From: Pectobacterium aroidearum
Lineage (GTDB): Bacteria; Pseudomonadota; Gammaproteobacteria; Enterobacterales; Enterobacteriaceae
Length of the DNA stretch: 64,000 nucleotides
Reading direction: 5' to 3'
NCBI RefSeq assembly: GCF_015689195.1
Contig: NZ_CP065044.1
Span: 1,364,001-1,428,000, forward strand
Positions within the stretch are counted from its first letter, which is position 1. Each line of letters opens with the position of its first letter. This document shows, one piece after another, positions 54,401 through 60,695 of this stretch. The notes below the pieces were generated by a model. That model was not told the origin of the DNA, searched no databases, and was given only the letters and a program-made list of their open reading frames with translations. A program made the translations under genes and the position numbers.

Positions 54401-57400
54401 ATAACGTCACCAGCGATAACGTGATTAACGCGGCCGAGTCCGGGCAGACGATTGCGGTCACCGGTAAAGTGGATAATGACGTCAAAGCGGGTGACGCGGT
54501 TACCGTTAAGGTCGGTACCGAAACCTACCAGACCACGGTGAATGCGGATGGAAAAACCTGGAGCGTCAACGTTCCGGGATCGGTGCTGGCTGCGAATAGT
54601 GATGTGAACGCCAGCGTGACCACCCGTGATGCAGCAGGTAACGTCACCACCGCGAATACCAGCCATGCTTACGGTGTCGATACCGTTGCACCAACCGCGT
54701 CCATTACTATCGATAACGTCACCAGTGATAACGTGATTAACGCGGCCGAGTCCGGCCAGACGATAGCCGTGACCGGTAAAGTGGATAATGACGTCAAAGC
54801 CGGTGACGCGGTTACGGTTAAAGTCGGGACCGAGACCTACCAGACCACCGTCAATGCCGATGGTAAAACCTGGAGCGTTAACGTACCGGGATCGGTGCTG
54901 GCCGCGAATAGTGATGTGAGCGCCACGGTCACCACGCGCGATGCGGCAGGCAACGTCACCACCGCCAACACGAATCACACTTACGGTGTCGATACGGTTG
55001 CGCCAACCGCCTCGATTACTATCGATAACGTCACGTCGGATAACGTGATTAACGCGGCCGAGTCCGGTCAGACCATTGCGGTCACCGGTAAGGTTGATAA
55101 CGACGTCAAAGCGGGTGATGCGGTTACCGTCAAAGTGGGTACCGAAACCTACCAGACCACCGTCAATGCCGATGGTAAAACCTGGAGCGTCAATGTTCCG
55201 GGTTCGGTATTAGCCGCCAATGGCGATGTGAGCGCGACAGTTACAACCCGTGACACCGCAGGTAATGTCACCACCGCGAATACCAGCCATGCTTACGGCG
55301 TGGATACGGTTGCACCAACCGCGTCGATATCTATCGACGATGTGACGTCGGATAACGTCATTAATGCCAGTGAGTCCGGTCAGACGATAGCGGTCACCGG
55401 CAAGGTCGATAATGACGTTAAAGCCGGCGACGCGGTTACGGTTAAAGTCGGCACCGAGACCTACCAGACCACCGTGAATGCCGATGGTAAAACCTGGGGC
55501 GTGAACGTTCCCGGTTCCGTGCTGGCCGCCAATGGCGATATCTCTGCCAGCGTGACTACGCGTGATGCGGCGGGCAACGTCACCACCGCCAATACCAGTC
55601 ATGCTTATGGTGTCGATACGGTCGCGCCAACCGCTTCCATTACAATCGACAACGTCACGTCCGATAACGTGATTAACGCGACTGAATCCGGGCAGACGAT
55701 AGCCGTCACCGGTAAAGTGGATCTCGATGTCAAAGCGGGCGATGCGGTTACCGTTAAAGTGGGTACCGAGACCTACCAGACCACCGTCAATGCCGACGGT
55801 AAAACCTGGAGCGTCAACGTTCCCGGTTCCGTGCTGGCCGCCAACAGTGATGTGAGCGCTACCGTCACCACGCGTGACACCGCAGGTAACGTCACTACTG
55901 CCAATACGACTCATGCTTACGGTGTCGATACCGTTGCGCCAACCGCCTCGATTACTATCGACAACGTCACGTCCGATAACGTGATCAATGCGGCCGAGTC
56001 CGGCCAGACGATAGCCGTCACCGGTAAAGTGGATAATGACGTCAAAGCCGGTGATGCGGTTACCGTCAAAGTGGGTACCGAAACCTACCAGACCACGGTG
56101 AATGCGGACGGCAAAACCTGGAGCGTCAACGTTCCGGGTTCTGTATTAGCCGCGAATGGCGATGTGAGTGCCAGTGTGACCACGCGCGATCCTGCAGGCA
56201 ACGTCACCACGGCCAATACGACTCATGCTTACGGTGTCGATACCGTGGCGCCGACGGCTTCCATTACTATCGATAACGTCACCAGCGATAACGTGATTAA
56301 CGCGGCCGAGTCCGGCCAGACGATAGCCGTGACCGGTAAAGTCGATAACGACGTCAAAGCGGGCGACGCGGTTACGGTAAAAGTCGGCACCGAGACCTAC
56401 CAGACGACCGTCAATGCCGATGGCAAAACCTGGAGCGTGAACGTTCCGGGATCGGTGCTGGCTGCCAACAGTGATGTGAGCGCTACCGTCACTACGCGCG
56501 ATCCGGCAGGCAACGTCACCACTGCCAATACCAGCCATGCCTACGGTGTCGATACGGTTGCACCGATCGCGTCGATTACTATCGATAACGTCACGTCGGA
56601 TAACGTGATTAATGCCAGTGAATCCGGCCAGACGATAGCCGTGACGGGTAAAGTGGATCACGACGTTAAAGCGGGTGATGCAGTCACCGTTAAAGTCGGT
56701 ACCGAAACCTACCAGACCACGGTGAATGCCGATGGCAAGACCTGGAGCGTCAACGTTCCGGGTTCTGTATTAGCCGCCAATGGCGATGTGAGTGCTACCG
56801 TGACCACACGCGATACGGCGGGCAACGTCACTACCGCCGATACGACTCATGCTTACGGTGTGGATACGACTGCACCAGAAATTGATATTACAAATTTTGC
56901 TGGCAACGATGGATATGTCAGCCAGAGCGAATCGAAAAACACGCTAGTCAGCGGCACCAGTAACGAGAAAAAAGTCGATCTGGTCTTTACCGATGTGAAT
57001 GGTAAGTCGGTTACGGTGCATGACGTGCCTGTGACGAATGGTAAATGGCAGACAAATGTCGATCTGAGCACGCTAGCAGAAGGCAAGATTACCGCTGGAG
57101 CGACGGCGACCGATGCGGCAGGTAATCAGGCGCATGATAGCAGTCAGGCGATCATGGATATTACGCCGCCAGTTGCGCACGACAATGCGGTGTCTGGTAC
57201 CGAAGACACGCCGCTTCATATTGGCTGGAGCGATCTGGGCGTATCGAGCGATACCACAAGTATCGTGATTTCGTCTTTACCGCCAGTCAGTGCGGGTACG
57301 CTCTATTTTAACGACAGCGGGAGTTGGAAAGCGGTCACGGTTGGGCAAACCTTTACCGCAGGTAACACCGATCTGCGCTTTACGCCTGTGGGCAATATCT

Positions 57401-60123
57401 CTGGTGCGTCGCTGGGTGATATTGGTTATCGTCCTGTTGATGTCGCAGGTAACACTGGTGATAAAGCCGCGCTGCACATTGGCATAACACCTGTAGCTGA
57501 TGCGCCGGTAGTGAGCCTGAGCATCACCAGTGGCGCGACAACGCCGACCTCTTCGGAGATTATTAAGGTCAATGGCGGTAGCGCCAACGGTGGCTTTGAC
57601 GTACAGAATGGGAAAATTGTCGCCGTCGGCAACGGTGTCCGCGTTTGGCTGACCGAAGGGGATCCGGTACCGACGGTGGTCGGTAATGGCAAGGTCGCGT
57701 ACTACAGTCAGGGCAATACCAGCGGAGACGGCAGCTACAGCGATATTTTCGTTGTGCATTCCAATAGCGGGTATTTCTATCGACAGAGTGACTGGCCAGC
57801 CGATCGTAAGGATCATCGCGATCTGGATTCGTTTAACGGTAACCGAACGAATAACGGTAGCAGTGCGCATTCTGACTATGTGTTCGTCATGAAAGAAACG
57901 GGTTACACCTATAACGCAACCTATAGCACGAACAACAATCAGGATACGTCGGTTAACACGCTGGATGGACTGAAAGTCAACTATACCGATGGCAGCGGTA
58001 AGTCTGGTTCGTTTACCACGCAGGTCAGCAACAATATTGAAGGCGTGATCTACAGCGACGGCACGACATACACGCCGGGTACTAACAGCGCGAAAGTGGA
58101 AACGGTGCCCGGACAGGCAGGTACGCAGACACATACCATTGATGTCTCGGCAGCTCTGACCGATCGCGACGGGAGTGAAACCCTGTCAGGGATTACGCTC
58201 ACGGGGATCCCGAAAGGGACGGTGCTGACTGACCACATTAACAATGTGAAATACACCGTTGGCGATGATGGATCGTACCTCATCAAGAACGCCAATAATG
58301 CTCAGACGCTGGCTGGAAAGATTACGCTTGAAGTACCTGTTGATGCCGGTAAGTTCAACGTGGTTGCACAGGCAACATCGACAGAAATCGCCAACCACGA
58401 CACGGCGACCGGGTATTCTGCCGGAGGCGTTGAACAGTACGGGATGAGTATCGGTACGATCGGTGACGACAAGATGTCTGGCACGCATAGCCATGATGTG
58501 ATGGTCGCGGATGTCTCCGGTTTGCAGATCATTGAAGGCCAGAATTACAACATTGCCTTTATGGTCGATTCATCCGGCAGTATGTCGTCAACGGATATCG
58601 AGAATACGCGTACGTCGTTGAGCAACGTGTTTAAAAGCTTGATCAACAGTGCCAGCGGCGTGAATTCCGGTACGGTAAACGTTTTTCTGGCTGATTTTGA
58701 TACCCAGGTGGGGAAAACTATCTCCGTGAACCTGAACGACGCCAGCGCTCTGAATAAGCTGACTGCCGTATTGAATTCAATGGTTGGGGGATCGGAGAAA
58801 GGCGGCGGAACCAACTATGAAGATGTGTTCAAGACGACGGCTAACTGGTTCCAAAGCGATGTGGTGAAAAATAATGTGGGGAATAACCTGACGTATTTCA
58901 TCACAGATGGTGAGCCGACTTACTATCAGACCAATGAATCCAATGAAGTGCGCGTGAGTGACTGGTGGCAGTCGCTGAATATCGATAACATCGCCTACAA
59001 GCCAGGACAGTCCTACTCTATGGATGTACGCGGTGCTGTACGCGAAGTCATTGATAGCAAAGGTAATGTCTACCAATATGCATGGAGTGATAAGAGCAAT
59101 CAAGTCACGGGTAAGGTGATTGGTCAGGTACACGCACAGGGGGATGGAACGTATGAAATCTCCTCTCTGGGCGGCGTCGGTAACAACAGCAGTTACTGGG
59201 CGCAAGACTATCGCGGCAACTGGTACTGGGTTGATAATTCAGGCAACCGCGATGTCAGCAATACCAATGCGGCTGAGGCTTTCAATTTGTTGAAGAAGCA
59301 GTCGACCATTGAAGCGATCGGTATTGGTGCTGATCTAAATGGCGATACGCTGAAACGCTATGACACTGACGGTGTGGTTCAGGATCACATTGATCCTGCT
59401 AACCTTAATAAAGCGATCCTGGGCAGCAGCGAATCAATACATGCGGGTAATGACCAACTGAACGGTGGGTTGGGGAATGACATTCTGTTCGGCGATGTGG
59501 TGTCGTTTCCTAATATCGACGGCAACGGTATCACTGCCTTGCAGAACTACATCGGCAAGCAGCTAGGTATGCAAACCGGCGTGCCGACTGCCAAAGAGAT
59601 GCATAGTTATATTGCCACGCACAGCGCGGAGTTTGATTTGTCGTCGGCGAAAGATGGCAATGACATACTCAACGGTGGGGCAGGGAATGATATTCTTTTC
59701 GGTCAGGGTGGAAATGACACGCTGATTGGCGGAGAAGGTAATGACCTGCTCTACGGCGGCGCGGGGGATGATATCCTGATCGGTGGCCCCGGAGGCGATA
59801 CGCTCATCGGCGGTGCGGGCGCGGATATCTTTAAGTGGCAGGCTGGCGATATCGGCAACGATGTGATCAAAGACTTTAATGCCAAAGAGGGCGACCGGAT
59901 TGATTTAAGCGATTTGGTTGGCGAACTGGAAGAGGGAACCGATATCAGCCGCTATATCCGTATCACCGATAATCACGGTTCACCGACGATTGAGGTTAGC
60001 ACCGCAGGGAACTTTACGGCGGATAAAGGCGGAACGGTTGCAGTGTCGATTACGTTGGAACACTATAATGGTGCATTGCCGTCGCTTGAAAGTCTGATCA
60101 GCAAACCAGAACAGTCTAGCTGA
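45463..60123 (+). CDS. Giant LapA-type repeat adhesin secreted by type I pathway
   Basis: 4886 residues from a TTG start with AAGGAG 8 nt upstream. The N-terminal retention module (1-130: MNGVIGVIKFVIGQVFIVAL, DGKTLDLGRDSRW) carries TAAG at 103-106, the LapG cleavage-site form. After an Ig-like domain (about 165-263), 34 tandem Ig-like repeats of 104 residues run from 264 to 3799. Then come further Ig/cadherin-like segments (3800-3960), a unique beta-rich domain (about 4000-4200), a von Willebrand A domain with MIDAS DSSGS (4369-4373), RTX nonapeptides (about 4660-4785: GGAGNDILFGQGGNDTLIGG) and the C-terminal secretion signal. I found no cysteine. It should remain in the outer membrane via its N-terminus and mediate attachment and biofilm formation. 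Confidence 0.93.
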   Translation: MNGVIGVIKFVIGQVFIVALDGSQRLLVAGDRVYSGEEVVTGANGAVSITLPDGKTLDLGRDSRWSDVSNASSQGSADVANDVAAIQDAIAQGADPTQVLEATAAGNDDTGEAGDGGGGHFNPAVVLNLTAEVVTTPIGYDTAGISFTDRASSVLDGVNSSTLLTAATDTTDTTPPSVTIVINSDGTISFVFTKPPVGFDLTDINVTNGSVTNLVQDPNDPTRWTATLTPAANFEGEVRVSIPDGSYTDAAGIPGTGGSEGITVDTLPPVASISIDDVTSDNVINARESGQTIVVTGKVDNDVKAGDAVTVKVGTETYQTTVNADGKTWSVNVPGSVLAANGDISASVTTRDTAGNVTTADTNHTYGVDTVAPAASISIDDVTSDNVINASESGQTIAVTGKVDNDVKAGDAVTVKVGTETYQTTVNADGKTWSVNVPGSVLAANGDISASVTTRDAAGNVTTVNTNHTYGVDTVAPTASISIDNVTSDNVINAAESGQTIAVTGKVDNDVKAGDAVTVKVGTETYQTTVNADGKTWSVNVPGSVLAANSDVSATVTTRDAAGNVTTANTSHAYGVDTVAPTASISIDDVTSDNVINAAESGQTIAVTGKVDNDVKAGDAVTVKVGTETYQTTVNADGKTWSVNVPGSVLAANGDISATVTTRDPAGNVTTANTSHAYGVDTVAPTASITIDDVTSDNVINAAESGQTIAVTGKVDNDVKAGDAVTVKVGTETYQTTVNADGKTWSVNVPGSVLAANGDVSATVTTRDTAGNVTTADTTHAYGVDTVAPTASISIDNVTSDNVINAAESGQTIAVTGKVDNDVKAGDAVTVKVGTETYQTTVNADGKTWSVNVPGSVLATNSDISATVTTRDAAGNVTTANTTHAYGVDTVAPTASISIDDVTSDNVINAAESGQTIAVTGKVDNDVKAGDAVTVKVGTETYQTTVNADGKTWSVNVPGSVLAANSDVSATVTTRDAAGNVTTANTSHAYGVDTVAPTASITIDDVTSDNVINASESGQTIAVTGKVDNDVKAGDAVTVKVGTETYQTTVNADGKTWSVNVPGSVLAANGDISATVTARDTAGNVTTANTTHAYGVDTVAPTASITIDNVTSDNVINAAESGQTIAVTGKVDNDVKAGDAITVKVGTETYQTTVNADGKTWSVNVPGSVLAANGDISASVTTRDPAGNVTTADTTHTYGVDTVAPTASISIDNVTSDNVINAAESGQTIAVTGKVDHDVKAGDAVTVKVGTETYQTTVNADGKTWSVNVPGSVLAANSDVSATVTTRDTAGNVTTANTTHAYGVDTVAPTASISIDNVTADNVINATESGQTIAVTGKVDHDVKAGDAVTVKVGTETYQTTVNADGKTWSVNVPGSVLAANDDVSASVTTRDPAGNVTTANTTHAYGVDTVAPTASISIDDVTSDNVINAAESGQTIAVTGKVDHDVKAGDAVTVKVGTETYQTTVNVDGKTWSVNVPGSVLAANSDVSATVTTRDTAGNVTTANTTHAYGVDTVAPTASITIDDVTSDNVINASESGQTIAVTGKVDNDVKAGDAVTVKVGTETYQTTVNADGKTWSVNVPGSVLAANNDVSATVTTRDTAGNVTTANTNHTYGVDTVAPTASITIDDVTSDNVINAAESGQTIAVTGKVDHDVKAGDAVTVKVGTETYQTTVNADGKTWSVNVPGSVLAANGDVSASVTTRDTAGNVTTANTTHAYGVDTVAPTASISIDNVTSDNVINAAESGQTIAVTGKVDNDVKAGDAVTIKVGTETYQTTVNADGKTWSVNVPGSVLAANSDVSATVTTRDTAGNVTTANTSHAYGVDTVAPTASITIDNVTSDNVINAAESGQTIAVTGKVDNDVKAGDAVTVKVGTETYQTTVNADGKTWSVNVPGSVLAANSDVSATVTTRDTAGNVTTANTSHAYGVDTVAPTASITIDNVTSDNVINVAESGQTIAVTGKVDHDVKAGDAVTVKVGTETYQTTVNADGKTWSVNVPGSVLAANGDISATVTTRDTAGNVTTANTTHAYGVDTVAPTASISIDNVTSDNVINAAESGQTIAVTGKVDNDVKAGDAVTVKVGTETYQTTVNADGKTWSVNVPGSVLAANGDISASVTTRDAAGNVTTADTNHTYGVDTVAPTASISIDNVTSDNVINAAESGQTIAVTGKVDNDVKAGDAVTVKVGTETYQTTVNADGKTWSVNVPGSVLAANGDVSASVTTRDPAGNVTTADTTHAYGVDTVAPTASISIDNVTSDNVINAAESGQTIAVTGKVDNDVKAGDAVTVKVGTETYQTTVNADGKTWSVNVPGSVLAANSDVSATVTTRDTAGNVTTANTNHAYGVDTVAPTASITIDNVTSDNVINAAESGQTIMVTGKVDNDVKAGDAVTVKVGTETYQTTVNADGKTWSVNVPGSVLAANGDISASVTTRDAAGNVTTANTTHAYGVDTVAPTASITIDNVTSDNVINAAESGQTIAVTGKVDNDVKAGDAVTVKVGTETYQTIVNADGKTWSVNVPGSVLAVNSDVSATVTTRDTAGNVTTANTTHAYSVDTVAPTASISIDDVTSDNVINAAESGQTIAVTGKVDHDVKAGDAVTVKVGTETYQTTVNADGKTWSVNVPGSVLAANGDISASVTTRDAAGNVTTVNANHTYGVDTVAPTASISIDNVTSDNVINVDESGQTIAVTGKVDNDVKAGDAVTVKIGTETYQTTVNADGKTWSVNVPGSVLAANGDISATVTTRDPAGNVTTADTTHAYGVDTVAPTASITIDNVTSDNVINASESGQTIAVTGKVDNDVKAGDAVTVKVGTETYQTTVNADGKTWSVNVPGSVLAANGDVSATVTTRDTAGNVTTANTTHAYGVDTVAPTASITIDDVTSDNVINAAESGQTIAVTGKVDNDVKAGDAVTVKVGTETYQTTVNADGKTWSVNVPGSVLAANSDVSATVTTRDTAGNVTTANTSHAYGVDTVAPTASITIDNVTSDNVINAAESGQTIAVTGKVDNDVKAGDAVTVKVGTETYQTTVNADGKTWSVNVPGSVLAANSDVNASVTTRDAAGNVTTANTSHAYGVDTVAPTASITIDNVTSDNVINAAESGQTIAVTGKVDNDVKAGDAVTVKVGTETYQTTVNADGKTWSVNVPGSVLAANSDVSATVTTRDAAGNVTTANTNHTYGVDTVAPTASITIDNVTSDNVINAAESGQTIAVTGKVDNDVKAGDAVTVKVGTETYQTTVNADGKTWSVNVPGSVLAANGDVSATVTTRDTAGNVTTANTSHAYGVDTVAPTASISIDDVTSDNVINASESGQTIAVTGKVDNDVKAGDAVTVKVGTETYQTTVNADGKTWGVNVPGSVLAANGDISASVTTRDAAGNVTTANTSHAYGVDTVAPTASITIDNVTSDNVINATESGQTIAVTGKVDLDVKAGDAVTVKVGTETYQTTVNADGKTWSVNVPGSVLAANSDVSATVTTRDTAGNVTTANTTHAYGVDTVAPTASITIDNVTSDNVINAAESGQTIAVTGKVDNDVKAGDAVTVKVGTETYQTTVNADGKTWSVNVPGSVLAANGDVSASVTTRDPAGNVTTANTTHAYGVDTVAPTASITIDNVTSDNVINAAESGQTIAVTGKVDNDVKAGDAVTVKVGTETYQTTVNADGKTWSVNVPGSVLAANSDVSATVTTRDPAGNVTTANTSHAYGVDTVAPIASITIDNVTSDNVINASESGQTIAVTGKVDHDVKAGDAVTVKVGTETYQTTVNADGKTWSVNVPGSVLAANGDVSATVTTRDTAGNVTTADTTHAYGVDTTAPEIDITNFAGNDGYVSQSESKNTLVSGTSNEKKVDLVFTDVNGKSVTVHDVPVTNGKWQTNVDLSTLAEGKITAGATATDAAGNQAHDSSQAIMDITPPVAHDNAVSGTEDTPLHIGWSDLGVSSDTTSIVISSLPPVSAGTLYFNDSGSWKAVTVGQTFTAGNTDLRFTPVGNISGASLGDIGYRPVDVAGNTGDKAALHIGITPVADAPVVSLSITSGATTPTSSEIIKVNGGSANGGFDVQNGKIVAVGNGVRVWLTEGDPVPTVVGNGKVAYYSQGNTSGDGSYSDIFVVHSNSGYFYRQSDWPADRKDHRDLDSFNGNRTNNGSSAHSDYVFVMKETGYTYNATYSTNNNQDTSVNTLDGLKVNYTDGSGKSGSFTTQVSNNIEGVIYSDGTTYTPGTNSAKVETVPGQAGTQTHTIDVSAALTDRDGSETLSGITLTGIPKGTVLTDHINNVKYTVGDDGSYLIKNANNAQTLAGKITLEVPVDAGKFNVVAQATSTEIANHDTATGYSAGGVEQYGMSIGTIGDDKMSGTHSHDVMVADVSGLQIIEGQNYNIAFMVDSSGSMSSTDIENTRTSLSNVFKSLINSASGVNSGTVNVFLADFDTQVGKTISVNLNDASALNKLTAVLNSMVGGSEKGGGTNYEDVFKTTANWFQSDVVKNNVGNNLTYFITDGEPTYYQTNESNEVRVSDWWQSLNIDNIAYKPGQSYSMDVRGAVREVIDSKGNVYQYAWSDKSNQVTGKVIGQVHAQGDGTYEISSLGGVGNNSSYWAQDYRGNWYWVDNSGNRDVSNTNAAEAFNLLKKQSTIEAIGIGADLNGDTLKRYDTDGVVQDHIDPANLNKAILGSSESIHAGNDQLNGGLGNDILFGDVVSFPNIDGNGITALQNYIGKQLGMQTGVPTAKEMHSYIATHSAEFDLSSAKDGNDILNGGAGNDILFGQGGNDTLIGGEGNDLLYGGAGDDILIGGPGGDTLIGGAGADIFKWQAGDIGNDVIKDFNAKEGDRIDLSDLVGELEEGTDISRYIRITDNHGSPTIEVSTAGNFTADKGGTVAVSITLEHYNGALPSLESLISKPEQSS
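46252..56859 (+). repeat. 34 tandem 312-bp repeats within the adhesin gene
   Basis: The marker VDTVAP recurs at 312-bp steps; 56860 minus 46252 is 10608, exactly 34 units, all the same length and in frame. Protein units are almost identical (VDxVAPTASI..., KVDNDVKAGDAVTVKVGTETYQTTVNADGKTWSVNVPGSVLA), varying at a few positions such as N/H/L in VDxDV. DNA units differ mainly at synonymous sites and in mosaic fashion. Antisense frames open through this region are by-products of the repeat. Confidence 0.97.
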
Positions 60124-60126
60124 CGA

Positions 60127-60156
60127 AAAGGGGGAGCCTGCCCGGCTCCTTTCTTT
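60127..60156 (+). terminator. Terminator-like hairpin after the adhesin gene
   Basis: GGAGCC (60133-60138), TGCCC loop, GGCTCC (60144-60149), then TTTCTTT, starting 10 bp past the stop. It may reduce read-through into the small downstream gene. Confidence 0.7.
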
Positions 60157-60182
60157 ATCAAAAACTTAAAAGGTCTCCGAGA

Positions 60183-60527
60183 ATGTTTTATATCCAGCGT
60201 GACAGTGATGGCCACCTGATGAAGGTAGAAAAGAGTCCTTTTCCTGAAATGAATGGCGAGTTGCCTGATGATTCGCGCGAGGCACTGGCTTGGTTCCGTA
60301 GCCATCAGGCGGCGATGTCCAGCTTGCAGCAACTGCGGCAAAGCGATCTGGAAATGGTGCGCGTGCTGGAGGATTTAATTCAGGTTTTGATCCAGAAAGG
60401 GGTGGTGAGCATTACCGATTTCCCTCAGGCCGCGCAGCTGAAGCTGATCAACCGCGCGCAGGCGCGTGAAGCGCTGAATGGCGGGTTGAACAAGCTGATT
60501 GGTGACGATGAAGAGACGATGTTTTAA
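60183..60527 (+). CDS. Small hypothetical protein downstream of the adhesin
   Basis: 114 residues, mostly helical, no signal peptide or membrane segment. N-terminal MFYIQRDSDGHLMKVEKSPFPEMNGELPDDSREALAWF, then a helical region SSLQQLRQSDLEMVRVLEDLIQVLIQKGVVSITDFPQAAQLKLINRAQARE. I recognise the type as a short conserved protein that some genomes name misleadingly after tryptophan synthase beta, but no function is known to me. It lies 59 nt after the adhesin stop on the same strand, past a terminator-like hairpin, so it is probably expressed with the adhesin at a lower level. Confidence 0.8.
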   Translation: MFYIQRDSDGHLMKVEKSPFPEMNGELPDDSREALAWFRSHQAAMSSLQQLRQSDLEMVRVLEDLIQVLIQKGVVSITDFPQAAQLKLINRAQAREALNGGLNKLIGDDEETMF

Positions 60528-60626
60528 GGAAAGCGTGTTTTAAGAAAAAATGTTTGAAGAAAGAATGCCTCAACGTCCCATCCCGCTGTTTCCTGCTTTT
60601 CAACACGTACCTTGTCAGTCAACACA

Positions 60627-60661
60627 CCCCAGCTTCTCAAGATAGTCGAGAGACGCTGGGG
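60627..60661. terminator. Hairpin between the small gene and lapD
   Basis: CCCCAGC (60627-60633) and GCTGGGG (60655-60661) enclose a loop with an inner CTC/GAG pairing. A possible shared terminator of converging genes, though no T-run follows. Confidence 0.4.
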
Positions 60662-60695
60662 GCGTTATAACGCTGCTTACCCAAACGATGTAGCG

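Noticed and set aside
46252-56859. CRISPR-like array
   Set aside because: Repeats are contiguous coding units of 312 bp without spacers; no cas genes are present.
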